Numbered from the stretch's first letter, positions 1 to 14,055 are shown. The stretch is DNA of 64,000 bases from Pseudarthrobacter sp. NIBRBAC000502770 (GCF_006517815.1 NZ_CP041198.1:3534001-3598000), one strand, 5' to 3'. Notes: generated by a model not told the origin, from the letters alone. Made by a program: numbers and translations.

Positions 1-978
1 GTGAGGATCGCGGCCGGGTGGCTGCTGGGCCTCATGCTTGCCATCGCCGGAGCCGTGGTGGCCATCAATGTCGTGAACAATACCGTGGCCAGTCCGCAGC
101 AGCCCGTCAGGGAATACCTGGACGCGCTGAAGAGCGGCGACGGCGGGCGTGCGCTGGGGATCCTGCGGGCGGCTGTCCCGCCCAGCAACGCCGCCATGCT
201 GGATGGGCCAGGGCTGCAGACCTCCGCGTCCCGCGTCACGAATGTGGATATCGGCGATCCCGAGGAACGTCCGGGGAACCAGGTCATGGTCCCGATGGAA
301 TACACCATCGACGGCAGCCGGCTGCACACGGAGTTCCTGCTGCAGAAGACCGGTACCGAGTGGCTGTTCTTCAACACCTGGGCATTCGTCCCGTCCCGCC
401 TGCCCACCGTCGATATCACCGTGGTCAACGGCAACGAGGCGGTGCTGAACGGCGTCCCGGTGAACATGCCCAACGGCCGCAATTCCTTCGCGGTCTTCTA
501 CCCGGGCGAGTACGAGGCCTCCCTCAACGGGCAGTACTTCTCGGCTCCCGCCACCCGGGCCACGGTCACCGCCAAGGACGCGCCCGTGGCGCCACTGAAC
601 CTGCTGACCCAGGCCACGGACAAGCTGAAGAACGATGTCGCGGCCAAAATCAGGGAATTCCTGGACGGCTGCGCGGCCCAGGCCGTCAAGGAACAGAAGC
701 TCCAGCCGGACTGCCCCTTCTACTACGCCAGCAACAACCGGGTCCAGGACGGCACCATCAAGTGGACCGTCACCGAATACCCGGGCGTCTCGGTGGAACC
801 CTTCGACGGCCGGTGGGTGGTGTCCCCGCTGGACGGCAAGGCCAAGGTCGAAGCGCTCCAGCAGAACTCCTTCACCGGCGCCTGGTACCCGCTGGACGCC
901 GAGGTGGACTTCAGCTTCACCACCCGCCTCGACGTGGCCGGTGACACGGTCAAGGTCACCCCGCAGCTGAGCTTCTAG
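1..978 (+). CDS. Membrane-anchored extracytoplasmic protein, possibly 5'-truncated
   Basis: The frame is open from the first base of the window with a GTG codon, so the true start may lie upstream. Residues about 5-24 form one hydrophobic segment that would anchor the protein or act as a signal peptide. The rest (about 300 residues) is soluble and beta-rich, with a C-terminal repeat-like module and a few cysteines (the pair near 226 and 240 could form a disulfide). Its layout resembles actinobacterial anchored proteins with zinc-ribbon or TcaA-like cores, but I do not recognise a named family. It is followed by a hairpin (1032-1062) that could end transcription. Function unknown. Confidence 0.7.
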   Translation: MRIAAGWLLGLMLAIAGAVVAINVVNNTVASPQQPVREYLDALKSGDGGRALGILRAAVPPSNAAMLDGPGLQTSASRVTNVDIGDPEERPGNQVMVPMEYTIDGSRLHTEFLLQKTGTEWLFFNTWAFVPSRLPTVDITVVNGNEAVLNGVPVNMPNGRNSFAVFYPGEYEASLNGQYFSAPATRATVTAKDAPVAPLNLLTQATDKLKNDVAAKIREFLDGCAAQAVKEQKLQPDCPFYYASNNRVQDGTIKWTVTEYPGVSVEPFDGRWVVSPLDGKAKVEALQQNSFTGAWYPLDAEVDFSFTTRLDVAGDTVKVTPQLSF

Positions 979-996
979 CCCCCTCCCCTACCCGCC

Positions 997-1098
997 GCGT
1001 CACACCAGGCACGCTTTCAGCAGTGGCGCAGGACGCAGCCCCTGAGTTCGCGGGGTTGCGTCGGCGCAAGGAACGCAAAAACCTGCTCCGCGTGACGC
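997..1098. repeat. 102-nt palindromic element, copy 1
   Basis: It begins GCGTCAC and ends GTGACGC, and it has the same length as the element at 2004-2105. The first 24 nt match that copy at about 20 positions (including GCACGCTTTCAG) and the last 29 nt at about 23. The centre differs in sequence but forms a hairpin (1032-1042 with 1052-1062, 11 bp with one G-U). The copy lies between two converging genes and may double as a terminator. Confidence 0.6.
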
Positions 1099-1108
1099 CG
1101 CAGGCAAG

Positions 1109-1927
1109 TTAGCGCCGCCGCTGCAGGACAGCCAGCACCTGCTCCACCATCGCCTGCGGCCCGTACACCACGTCGACGTAGTAGTAGCGGAGGGCTGTAT
1201 ATCCCTGGAGGACCGACTCATTGTTTCGGCGATGATCCTTTTGAACCTGTTTCCACTCCGCGTGGTGCCTCCCGTCCAGTTCAACGACCGGCCATCCGTC
1301 CAGCAACAGATCCACATACCCCACCCGCTCCAGGTACACCTGCGGCTGCACCTGGATTCCCGCTTGCCGGAAGTATGTGCGTGCCAGCGTCTCGAGGAGG
1401 GAATCCGCCCCGCTATCCACCCAGTCCAGGACCGCATTGGTCTTTTCGTTGCGTTTTCCCGGCAAGCGCCGGCGCAGGAAATCAACAGTCATGTCGCCGC
1501 GGGTTACGGCGCACTCCACCATAACCAGCGATCCCGCGAAAGACAGGCATCGAAGCGCGTGGATCAGCACATCAGCCAGGGCGGCCACAGGCTGGACCCG
1601 GGAGGGTGGCAGCAGGAGCCCGGAATGATGGATTGCATCCCCACCGACCGCCTCCTGCCGGCGGTGGTAGACGTGGCGTTTTCCGTCCGAGGGCAGCGAC
1701 CACAGGCTATATGCAGTCGCAGCGCTGGAACACGTCAACAACTCCCGGTTTTGGAGCACGGCAACCAAGTCCGGAGGCGCCGTCGGAAGCGCATACAGGC
1801 CCCGGTCCGGTTGCAGGACCCCCGCCCGTACCGCCCTCCTGAGGGCGGCGTCATCCACTCCCAGCCTGGCCAGGGCGGGTCTCCGTGCGGCTCCGCCGCA
1901 GACTTCCAAGGCTCTGAGGGCATCCAC
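1109..1927 (-). CDS. AbiEi-like / DUF559 endonuclease-fold protein
   Basis: 272 residues. The N-terminal part (about 1-60) looks like the winged-helix found in AbiEi-type antitoxin domains. The C-terminal part (about 170-270) has the DUF559/Vsr-like restriction-endonuclease pattern: a conserved VDLLL segment, VVELDGRHH, and a final YYYVDVVYGP strand. Such proteins are common in Arthrobacter and are often annotated 'type IV toxin-antitoxin AbiEi domain' or 'endonuclease domain' proteins; their role is unproven. No partner toxin gene is adjacent. It stands alone, flanked by 102-nt palindromic elements at 997-1098 and 2004-2105, and has no obvious operon partner. It could act as a solitary nuclease, a regulator, or a domesticated mobile-element protein. 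Confidence 0.75.
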   Translation of the reverse strand: MDALRALEVCGGAARRPALARLGVDDAALRRAVRAGVLQPDRGLYALPTAPPDLVAVLQNRELLTCSSAATAYSLWSLPSDGKRHVYHRRQEAVGGDAIHHSGLLLPPSRVQPVAALADVLIHALRCLSFAGSLVMVECAVTRGDMTVDFLRRRLPGKRNEKTNAVLDWVDSGADSLLETLARTYFRQAGIQVQPQVYLERVGYVDLLLDGWPVVELDGRHHAEWKQVQKDHRRNNESVLQGYTALRYYYVDVVYGPQAMVEQVLAVLQRRR

Positions 1928-2003
1928 CCGGCCATGGTGCCCCGCTTCTGAGAGCCGCCCATACCCCGCCGCCGCCCTATGTGGACAGCGGAGGATCTGG
2001 CCA

Positions 2004-2105
2004 GCGTCACGCAGAGCACGCTTTCAGAGCCGGCAGTCTGCGAAAAGCCCGGAATTCCGGGACGGCCGCCGTGCTGGGAACGCGAAAGGCTGCCTCCCGT
2101 GACGC
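2004..2105. repeat. 102-nt palindromic element, copy 2
   Basis: This is the partner of 997-1098, with the same GCGTCAC / GTGACGC ends and exactly 102 nt. Its terminal inverted repeat extends as GCGTCACGCAGAGCA; the reverse complement of copy 1's end (GCGTCACGCGGAGCA) matches it. The centre contains the perfect palindrome CCCGGAATTCCGGG. It lies 76 nt upstream of the endonuclease-like gene's start codon. Confidence 0.6.
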
Positions 2106-2146
2106 GGAGTCACATGGAAGCAGCCGTTCAGCAAACCACAGGCGGG

Positions 2147-4171
2147 TCAGTCCATTCCGCGGAGGTCCAGGACCAGTTCGGTGTCACCGTCGGCCTGCAG
2201 GACCACCGGGATGCCCCAGTCCTGCTGGTAGAGGTGGCAGGCGGCGTGGTCGGGGATCTCGCCGTCCTCGGTCTCGGGGCCGTCGCAGGCCGCGGCGCGG
2301 GCGGTAATGTGCAGCACGCCCTCGGGAACGTCCGGGGACAGCTCCAGGGTGCGGAGCAGTCCCACCGAGGTGCCGCCGCCGGCCACCAGCAGTTCCGGCG
2401 GGGTGGAGGAGATCTTCAGCTGCGTCGGATCGCCCCAGCGGTCATCGAGCTTCTGCCCGGTGGGAGCGGTGAAGCGGACGGTCAGGTCCAGGGCGCCGGG
2501 GGCCACAGGGCTCTTGGGCCGCTGGGTCTGGGATGCGCCCTCATCCACCTGCTGCGCTTCCTTGGGGATGGGAACGTACACCAGCTGGTGCTTGTTCGCC
2601 TCGACCACCACCAGCAGGGGCTCGGAGCCGGCGGATTCCGTGTGGTCCACAATCACGTCGGACGGCTCGGCAAGCCCGCGGGCCAGCGTGGACACGGTGC
2701 CGGACGCGGGGTCGTAGCGGCGCACGGCTCCGTTGTAGGTGTCTGCGATCGCCACGGAGCCGTCGGGCAGGACGGTCACACCGAGCGGGTGCTGCAGCCG
2801 TGCTTCGGCGGCCGGGCCGTCGCGGAAGCCGAAGTCGAACAGGCCCTTGCCCACGGCGGACTCCACGGTGATGGAGGCGTCGTCTGCGATGTTCAGCTTG
2901 CGGAGGGCCGACGTTTCGGAGTCCGCCACCCAGATGTTGCCGTCGGCATCTTCGGCCAAGCCTGAGGACTGGGCGAACCAGGACTCGTGCGCGGGACCGT
3001 CGAGAAGCCCTTCCAGGCCGTTGCCGGCAATGATCGACACGGCGCCGGAGACGGGGTCAAAGCTGAAAATCTGGTGCGTGCCGGCCATGGCCACCACCAC
3101 CGCATTGAGCTTGCGCGACCATACGACATCCCACGGCGAGCTCAGCGCCACATCCAGCGGGTCCGTGCCCAGTGAGCCGCTGAAGCCGGCGCCTTCCTCG
3201 TCCACCCGGGCCGGGCCGGTTTCCAGCAGGCGCTGGATGCCGTTTCCAGCCAGGGTGGAGGCCTTGCCGTCCGTGAGCGAAAGTCCACGCAGCCGGTGGT
3301 TGACCGAGTCGGCAATGACGACGTCGTAGCCCGCCTTGGCTGCCACGTCTTCCGGGAGCAGGACCAGGCCTTGGGGCTCGTTGAACTGGGCGCTGGCGGT
3401 GTCCCCCGCGGCGGGGCCGTCGGCGTAGCCCTTGGTGCCCGAGCCGAAGGTGGCCAGGACTGTTTCGAAGTCGGTGGCCAGTTCCACCAGGCGGTGGTGG
3501 CCCGTGTCGGTGACCAGCCAGGACCCCTTCTCCGCAGCAACGGAAGCGGCTGCACCTGCGGGCGTGCCGCCGTCGGCTGTTCCAGCCAAAGCCGTGGAAC
3601 CGCGGCCCGGCGGGAGGAACAATGCCTTGCCGGGGAAGCGCAGGGTGCCGGACGTTGCCTCGGGGGCCACGTACGGGCCGGAACCGCGGTGCAGGGTGCC
3701 CTTGGCCTCGTGCTCGGCGATCAGCTCCGGGATCAGCACCGCGAGCCCGTCCGCGTGGCCCTCACCGGAAAGGTGCGCCACGATGTAGCCCTCGGGATCG
3801 ATGACCACCAGGGTGGGCCATGCACGGGCTGTGTACGCCTTCCAGGTGTCCAGTTCGGGGTCGTCCAGGACAGGGTGGTGGATCTCGTAGCGCTCCACGG
3901 CGGCCGCCAGCGCCACAGGGTCCGCCTCGTGCTCGAACTTGGGCGAGTGGACTCCCACGGTGACCAGCACGTCGGAGTACTGCTGCTCAAGCGGCCGCAG
4001 CTCATCGAGGACGTGCAGGCAGTTGATGCAGCAGAAGGTCCAGAAATCGAGCAGCACGATCTTGCCGCGCAGGGCTTCGAGGTCCAGGGACTTGCCACCG
4101 GTGTTCAGCCAGTTGCGGCCCACCAGTTCGGAGGCCCGGACCCGGGCATGCGTGCGTACGGTTTCGCTCAT
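2147..4171 (-). CDS. Thioredoxin-NHL repeat protein (NHLRC2-like)
   Basis: 674 residues. The N-terminal domain (about 15-165) is thioredoxin/TlpA-like, with CCINC at 47-51 in place of the usual CxxC; eukaryotic NHLRC2 carries the same CCINC signature. Residues about 200-515 contain NHL beta-propeller repeats (for example GVTVLPDGSVAIADTYN and NIWVADS). The last 130 residues are beta-rich. No signal peptide is visible, so a cytoplasmic location is likely. The start codon overlaps the stop of the upstream CopD-CtaG gene (ATGA), so the two are translationally coupled. That pairing suggests a thiol-redox or metal-handling role with cytochrome oxidase assembly, but this is inference from context. 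Confidence 0.88.
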   Translation of the reverse strand: MSETVRTHARVRASELVGRNWLNTGGKSLDLEALRGKIVLLDFWTFCCINCLHVLDELRPLEQQYSDVLVTVGVHSPKFEHEADPVALAAAVERYEIHHPVLDDPELDTWKAYTARAWPTLVVIDPEGYIVAHLSGEGHADGLAVLIPELIAEHEAKGTLHRGSGPYVAPEATSGTLRFPGKALFLPPGRGSTALAGTADGGTPAGAAASVAAEKGSWLVTDTGHHRLVELATDFETVLATFGSGTKGYADGPAAGDTASAQFNEPQGLVLLPEDVAAKAGYDVVIADSVNHRLRGLSLTDGKASTLAGNGIQRLLETGPARVDEEGAGFSGSLGTDPLDVALSSPWDVVWSRKLNAVVVAMAGTHQIFSFDPVSGAVSIIAGNGLEGLLDGPAHESWFAQSSGLAEDADGNIWVADSETSALRKLNIADDASITVESAVGKGLFDFGFRDGPAAEARLQHPLGVTVLPDGSVAIADTYNGAVRRYDPASGTVSTLARGLAEPSDVIVDHTESAGSEPLLVVVEANKHQLVYVPIPKEAQQVDEGASQTQRPKSPVAPGALDLTVRFTAPTGQKLDDRWGDPTQLKISSTPPELLVAGGGTSVGLLRTLELSPDVPEGVLHITARAAACDGPETEDGEIPDHAACHLYQQDWGIPVVLQADGDTELVLDLRGMD

Positions 4172-6330
4172 CAGCGTCCTTCCAGCTTGTTGCGTTCAGC
4201 CAGCTTGGCATCGCGTTCGGCCAATTTGGCAAACATATCGTTGTAAGCGGTCAGATCGGCGTCGTTATTCCTGTCCGCCGCCCGGTCCACCCGCTTGGTC
4301 TCCCGCTGGTCCGACCTGGACCACATGATGGCGACGCCGATCGCCACCAGCAGCGTGGGCACTTCGCCAATGCCCCAGGCCACCGCGCCGCCGGCCTGCT
4401 GGTCGGCAAGGGCGGACGGTCCCCAGGCACGGCCCAGGTTGCCAAAGTAGTCCGCAGCCATCAGGCCCGTGCCGCCCATGATGGACACGCCGAAGAAGGC
4501 GTGGAAGCCCATGGTGGCCAGGAGCAGGAGCAGCCGCATGGGGTACGGGGCGCGGCGCGGCAGCGGGTCGGTGCCGATCATGCTCAGCACGAAGATGTAG
4601 CCGGTCAGCAGGAAGTGCAGGTTCATCAGCTCGTGGCCCACATGATCGCGCATGGCGAAGCCGAAGAGGTCCGAGTAGTAGAACAGGATGATGGAACCGG
4701 CGAAATTAGCTGCCGCGAACAGCGGGTGGGTGACCAGTTGGGAGAACTTCGAGTGCACGAAGACCAGGAGCCACTCGCGGGCACCGCGTGAGCCGTCACC
4801 GCGGGCGGGCAGGGCGCGCAGGGCCAGCGTCACCGGCGCCCCGAGCACCAGGAAGATCGGGGCCACCATGGTCAGCGCCATGTGGTCCACCATGTGCGCA
4901 GAAAACAGGATGCGTCCGTAGACCGACGGCGGCCCGGACGTGATGTATGTCAGCACCACCAGGCCGATGACCCAGTTGACGGACCGGAACCACTGCCAGG
5001 AGTCTCCCCGCCGCCGGATCCTGGCAACGCCCAGGAAGTAGGCGACCAGCCCGAAGAGGGCCACGCCGACCCAGATCCAGTCCAGGCGCCACTCAGTGAG
5101 CCAGCGTTCGGAAGTGAGCTCGGGGGGAAGCTCGTAGCCGCTGAGGATGAAGGCGGGTGAGGCGTTGGGTGCCAGCTCTGTTGGCTGCGGCGGGGCTGAG
5201 CGGCCCAGTGCCACGGCGATGCCCGAGGTGGCACCCATGACCAGCAGCTCCGCCAGGATCAACTGCCACAGCACGCGCCGCGAGGACATAGTGGCCCCCT
5301 TGCGGCCCAGCTGCGGGATGACCCACTGCCGGTGCATGAAGCCGATGCCGCCCAGCACCACCGCGCCCGCGGTCTTGGCCAGGATCAGCTGCCCGTACGC
5401 CGAGCCGAAGAGATCATGCCAGCTGGTGACGCGGATTGCTGCGTTGATAATGCCGGAGGCGAAAACCAGCACGAATGCGAAGCCCGCCAGGGTGGAGAAG
5501 CGCTTGAGCGTGGGTTCGGTGATATCGGAAGCTGCCCCGGCTTTGGGCCCCGTCAGGATTCCAGACAGCAGGGCCAGGATGATGATGCCGCCCACCCATG
5601 TGCTGACGCCGAGCAGGTGCAGGCCGAGCGAGTTGATGGCGCCCTCGTGGTCCGACGAGCTTGAAGAGTGTCCGATCAGGGCGGTAGGCACCAAACCGAT
5701 GAGGGCCAGGATGAGGGTGAGGGCCAGGCCACCAAGGGACCTGACGCCGAAGAGTGCCGTCGTCACTATCGCGGCGATGATGGTGACGGCGAGCCAGGCC
5801 CGCCCTGTATCGATGTCCGTCATGAAGTACACCAGGGCCTGCGTGAAAGCAGGATCGCCCGACAGTCCCTGCCCGGCCACATCGGCGTACGTGAGCACCA
5901 GGACCGCTATAGCGGACAAGGTCCACACCGCGCCCGCAACGGCCGCCACAGCGAGCACGCGGGTGAAGGCGGGATGCTCGGGTGCCCCGCTGCCTGCTTT
6001 CTCCCGGTCCCGCCCGCGCCCGTTGAGGTTCTTGGGCAGGATGCCGACGGCGAAGATGAGCCCGCCGACGACGGTCGCCAGGGACACGTTGTGGATGGCC
6101 TTGCTGATGGGGAGTCCCCAACGGACCAAGGCGCCGGGATCGGCTACGCTGCGGGCCGCTGACTCTCCGGAGAAGATCAGCGCTGCTGCAAGGCCCAGGA
6201 AAAGTGCCGCCAAGCCAGCCACTTGCCAGGCAACCGGTACCCCCCGGGTGCCGGCGTCCCGGACCGCAGCCCCCTTGCCAGGGCTGGACTGTGGCGGGGT
6301 GGAGCGTGGTTTTGCGGCAGAAGACACCAT
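4171..6330 (-). CDS. CopD domain-cytochrome c oxidase assembly (CtaG) fusion protein
   Basis: 719 residues from the ATG at 6330. The frame stays open to a TTG at 6381, but that codon touches the HU terminator stem, so the internal ATG is preferred. It is a polytopic membrane protein with about 14 helices. The N-terminal half (about 30-400) matches the CopD copper-resistance family. The C-terminal half (about 420-670) matches caa3-type CtaG, with FSAHMVDHM and later histidine-bearing helices as likely copper ligands. The final 50 residues are charged and cytoplasmic. CtaG proteins help insert copper into cytochrome c oxidase; CopD moves copper across the membrane. It is coupled by ATGA overlap to the thioredoxin-NHL gene. 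A second CtaG-only gene lies at 48833-49714. Confidence 0.9.
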   Translation of the reverse strand: MVSSAAKPRSTPPQSSPGKGAAVRDAGTRGVPVAWQVAGLAALFLGLAAALIFSGESAARSVADPGALVRWGLPISKAIHNVSLATVVGGLIFAVGILPKNLNGRGRDREKAGSGAPEHPAFTRVLAVAAVAGAVWTLSAIAVLVLTYADVAGQGLSGDPAFTQALVYFMTDIDTGRAWLAVTIIAAIVTTALFGVRSLGGLALTLILALIGLVPTALIGHSSSSSDHEGAINSLGLHLLGVSTWVGGIIILALLSGILTGPKAGAASDITEPTLKRFSTLAGFAFVLVFASGIINAAIRVTSWHDLFGSAYGQLILAKTAGAVVLGGIGFMHRQWVIPQLGRKGATMSSRRVLWQLILAELLVMGATSGIAVALGRSAPPQPTELAPNASPAFILSGYELPPELTSERWLTEWRLDWIWVGVALFGLVAYFLGVARIRRRGDSWQWFRSVNWVIGLVVLTYITSGPPSVYGRILFSAHMVDHMALTMVAPIFLVLGAPVTLALRALPARGDGSRGAREWLLVFVHSKFSQLVTHPLFAAANFAGSIILFYYSDLFGFAMRDHVGHELMNLHFLLTGYIFVLSMIGTDPLPRRAPYPMRLLLLLATMGFHAFFGVSIMGGTGLMAADYFGNLGRAWGPSALADQQAGGAVAWGIGEVPTLLVAIGVAIMWSRSDQRETKRVDRAADRNNDADLTAYNDMFAKLAERDAKLAERNKLEGR

Positions 6331-6380
6331 TCCATTGTCCGCTACGCCCGCCCGGGCGGCGAATCCGGGGTTAAACGCCA

Positions 6381-6411
6381 AGGAGCGGCAACCCGACGGG
6401 TTGCCGCTCCT
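6381..6411 (-). terminator. Terminator after HU gene
   Basis: Perfect 14-bp stem (6381-6394 with 6398-6411) and a 3-nt loop, 36 nt past the HU stop codon. The minus-strand tail GGCGTTTAA is only weakly T-rich. It would isolate the HU transcript from the CopD-CtaG gene just downstream. Confidence 0.7.
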
Positions 6412-6446
6412 GTTCCAGCCGGCTGCATGCCGGCCGGGAATAAGCT

Positions 6447-6731
6447 CTACTTCTTGGAGACTGCAGCCTTCAGCTTGGAGCCGGCGGTCAGCTTAACGCT
6501 GTGGCCTGCTGCAATCTGGATGGTCTCGCCGGTCTGCGGGTTGCGGCCGGTGCGGGCTGCACGGTCGGTACGCTCGACGGCGAGCCAGCCCGGGATGGTG
6601 ATCTTCTCGCCGGCGGCGACGGAAGTCTCGAAAACCTCGAACAGTGCGTCGAGGACGGAGTTGACGGCAGCCTGGCTGGTGCCGGCCTTGCCAGCTACCT
6701 CTGCAACAAGTTCACTACGGTTCTTAGCCAT
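6447..6731 (-). CDS. hup: HU family DNA-binding protein
   Basis: 94 residues, the usual size for HU. It begins MAKNRSELVAEVAGKAG and ends AGSKLKAAVSKK. The HU/IHF signature region is present (the beta-arm after EKITIPGWLAVE, then RTGRNPQTGE). HU is a histone-like dimer that bends and compacts DNA. The frame is open upstream to 6830, but the ATG at 6731 is preceded by a strong AGGAGG ribosome site at normal spacing, which sets the start. It is a single-gene unit followed by a perfect hairpin terminator at 6381-6411. Confidence 0.96.
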   Translation of the reverse strand: MAKNRSELVAEVAGKAGTSQAAVNSVLDALFEVFETSVAAGEKITIPGWLAVERTDRAARTGRNPQTGETIQIAAGHSVKLTAGSKLKAAVSKK

Positions 6732-7046
6732 TGATGTCCTCCTGGACGGTTCTGATTCTGGAGCCTGCACACGGCATGCGCGCAGGCCACTGTTCGAAAA
6801 CTTACCAGCTTGGGCGGTTGCGGGCCGCAAATTCCGCGTGTTTCCGCCATTTTTTGAGGTTAATCACCGATTCTTCGGCCGTTTTCACCCTCGTCAACGC
6901 ATCACGGGCACCAGCAGCACCGCGGTCCACGCTCGGCTGGCAGGTAAGTACGACGGCGGCCGGCACCTCCCAGCCACGGCCCGCCAGGGTGGATGGCCGG
7001 AAGGCCCGCGGCATGCGGTGTGCGGTGTTTTGTGTGTTAAATGTGG
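6732..7046. other. Intergenic: HU upstream region and rrn downstream flank
   Basis: I see no gene here. The left part must hold the HU promoter, but I cannot place it with confidence. From about 6950 to 7046 the sequence resembles 13963-14055 downstream of the second rRNA operon (shared ACGACGGCGGCCGGCACCTC, then GTGGATGGCCGGAAGGCCC), so homology between the two operons extends past their terminators. Confidence 0.6.
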
Positions 7047-7074
7047 GAGGCCCCAACCGTGTGGTTGGGGCCTC
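7047..7074 (-). terminator. rrn operon copy 1 terminator
   Basis: Perfect 12-bp stem (7047-7058 with 7063-7074), loop GTGT, just past the 5S gene on the minus strand. The tail is a moderately T-rich stretch. An identical stem ends the second operon at 14056-14083. Confidence 0.8.
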
Positions 7075-7088
7075 GACCATTAATAGTT

Positions 7089-7208
7089 GTTCCGGCGGTG
7101 ACCTACTCTCCCACACCCTCCCGGGTGCAGTACCATCGGCGCTGTGGGTCTTAGCTTCCGGGTTCGGAATGGGACCGGGCGTTTCCCCCACGCTATGACC
7201 GCCGTAAC
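7089..7208 (-). rRNA. rrf: 5S ribosomal RNA, copy 1
   Basis: 120 nt reading GTTACGGCGGTCATAGCG at the 5' end and CACCGCCGGAAC at the 3' end, which pair to form helix I. The internal CCCATTCCGAACCCGGAAG is the conserved 5S loop region. Last gene of the 16S-23S-5S operon; identical to the copy at 14098-14217 as far as I compared. Confidence 0.96.
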
Positions 7209-7312
7209 CCTTGTACCCGAAACCCGCAGGGGGTTGGGAAGTCTTGTGGTTACAACATCCCTGCCCGTGGGCAGGGGGTGGTGTTGTATTCAATTGTTAG
7301 GTTCCGCCAACA

Positions 7313-7349
7313 GGGTTGTTGGTTGGGAACCACATAGTGGACGCAAGCA
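7313..7349 (-). other. 23S precursor processing stem, 3' arm, copy 1
   Basis: 37 nt in the 23S-5S spacer. As RNA it pairs with 10614-10651 in the 16S-23S spacer: the minus-strand 3' arm TGCTTGCGTCCACTATGTGG opposes CTACATAGTGGACGCGAGCA, with a few G-U pairs. Such stems bring the 23S ends together for RNase III cleavage. Confidence 0.75.
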
Positions 7350-7370
7350 GAGTTTTGTATGTATCTGTGT

Positions 7371-12534
<5,164 letters not shown>

Positions 12535-12972
12535 AAAAACAGACACAACCAAAACCACCGGAAATAACGGCGCCAATGGCTGCACAAAATTTGAAACCAG
12601 CTAAAAACACCAAACCACACCACAGGGGCGGCACGATTCGGCAAATTCAACCAATCACATACATAATCGGTATCAACAAACTTGGCACACTATTGAGTTC
12701 TCAAACAACAGACACACCCGGCACCACCCAAACCAAACATTCAGGATCGCTCCGGAGCAACTTTTCAAACTTACCCGATCCCCCGCCCCGAAGCAAATCC
12801 ATCTTTCAGGACCCACATCGAAGAGAAGACCGCCCCAACCGATTGCCAGCGCCCTAAAGAGCAACCAGAATCTGGCTTTGATTTGGGGGTTTTGGCCACC
12901 CGGTGAACAGTTCTTCACTGTCTCCCCCGCGGCGACTTAGAAAACAATACACGCCCACCCGGCCCACCGCAA
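12535..12972 (-). promoter_or_regulatory. rrn copy 1 leader and promoter
   Basis: Conserved with 19531-19970 in copy 2. It contains the leader motif TTTGAGAACTCAATAGTGTG (minus strand, about 12687-12706) and the 16S stem arm TATCAACAAA (12671-12680). A candidate promoter lies at the far end: -35 TTGCGG at 12967-12972, a 17-nt spacer, and -10 TATTGT at 12944-12949. The match to the sigma-A consensus is moderate; a second start closer to TTTGAAAAG (about 12760) is possible. Confidence 0.55.
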
Positions 12973-13962
12973 ACCGGCCAAGGCCCCAACCCCCACCACG
13001 CCAAAAACCCCGAGAAACCGAGGTTTTCCGGGCCCCCGCATCGGGTTTTGACGTTCCGGAGGCAGTTCCGGCTTTCTATGGAGTGGCTCACATCTGTGGC
13101 AGTGATCGCCAATTACCTGGAAGTGCGTTTAGTGGTTCGCCGCCGGCGGTCCCACCCGGCATTGCTCTCCAGGGAGCCGGGCCGCACGCAGCTGTACCGG
13201 CACCCTCCATGGCTTGATCAGGGCAGGCGTAGGTTGGTCCTCCGGCCCGCGCTCCAATCTGCTGCCTACCGCCTCCAGAGCCTGGGTGCCTGGTGGCCTG
13301 TAGCGCTCGTGGGACGCTGGCCGAACCCGCCAGGGGTGCTAGTACCGGCGCACACCGCCAGCTCTGGTCCGCGTTGAAGCCGGCGGCAGCCCATCCCACT
13401 GCCGGAAAGGGGAAGTGGATGCAATATGCGGGACCGCACGGTTGGACCACCAGTTGGCAATCACCACCATGGACTGCTTGTCACATGCTCCGTGCACGTG
13501 CTGACGTGAATGTGCTCGGCCGCAAAGCGCGTTATTTCGGAACTGGTAGATGGACGCCTTGGAGTCGCGGGTGCCAGCCAACTCCACGGGGGCAGGATCG
13601 TGCAGCGGCACCACCCGTACCGCGCCCCTCCTGCCGCCACAGCAGACTGCCACGTACCGGACGACTGCTGCCGGCAGCACCGCAACTGCCCCTGAGCCGC
13701 CGGGCACGACGGGCCCCGTAGTCTGGGTCTCCTCATGGAACGCCTTCGCCGTGCGCGCATTGGTGTCCACCGGGACAGAGACGGCGCCCTGCACCAGGTC
13801 ATTGCCAGAGCGCGCCGCACATACGCCGAGGCGAATAGTTTGTCCCCCTCTTGGTACTTGTTGTCGTACCTAGGCGACAGCGTAGTCAGTTCAGGGGCGT
13901 TGGCGCCTGACACGCCGGGTCCAGGAAAGAGACGTGCCCGGTGAGGGGTTGGTTGACAGATA
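12973..13962. other. Unique spacer between the two rRNA operons
   Basis: About 1 kb that is not repeated at the second operon. Homology with copy 2's leader ends near 12980 and homology downstream of the 5S resumes near 13963. The short open frames on both strands are incompatible with one another and have no recognisable domain. One minus-strand frame with strong third-position GC (13339-13945) may be a broken gene and is listed separately. Confidence 0.6.
13339..13945 (-). pseudogene. Possible frameshifted gene remnant
   Basis: Two minus-strand frames read as plausible protein. The first, about 13945-13800, contains RYDNKYQEGDKLFASAY; the second, 13794 down to the TAG at 13339, contains VSVPVDTNARTAKAFHEET and DSKASIYQFRN. 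They join if a frameshift near 13800 is allowed. Codons in the second frame are rich in third-position G/C, as in real genes of this genome. No start with a good ribosome site and no known domain is visible. It could be a decayed gene trapped between rRNA operons, or chance. Confidence 0.3.
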
Positions 13963-14055
13963 CGGACGACGGCGGCCGGCACCTCCCAGCCAAGGGGCGC
14001 CAGAGTGGATGGCCGGAAGGCCCAACCCTGGACTGGTTTTGTTTGTTAAATGTGG

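Noticed and set aside
1232..1951. 239-residue plus-strand ORF opposite the endonuclease-like gene
   Set aside because: Antisense shadow of 1109-1927; no ribosome site or domain.
12973..13340. ORFs around 13048-13450 on both strands
   Set aside because: No domain, no ribosome site and mutually overlapping; treated as non-coding spacer.
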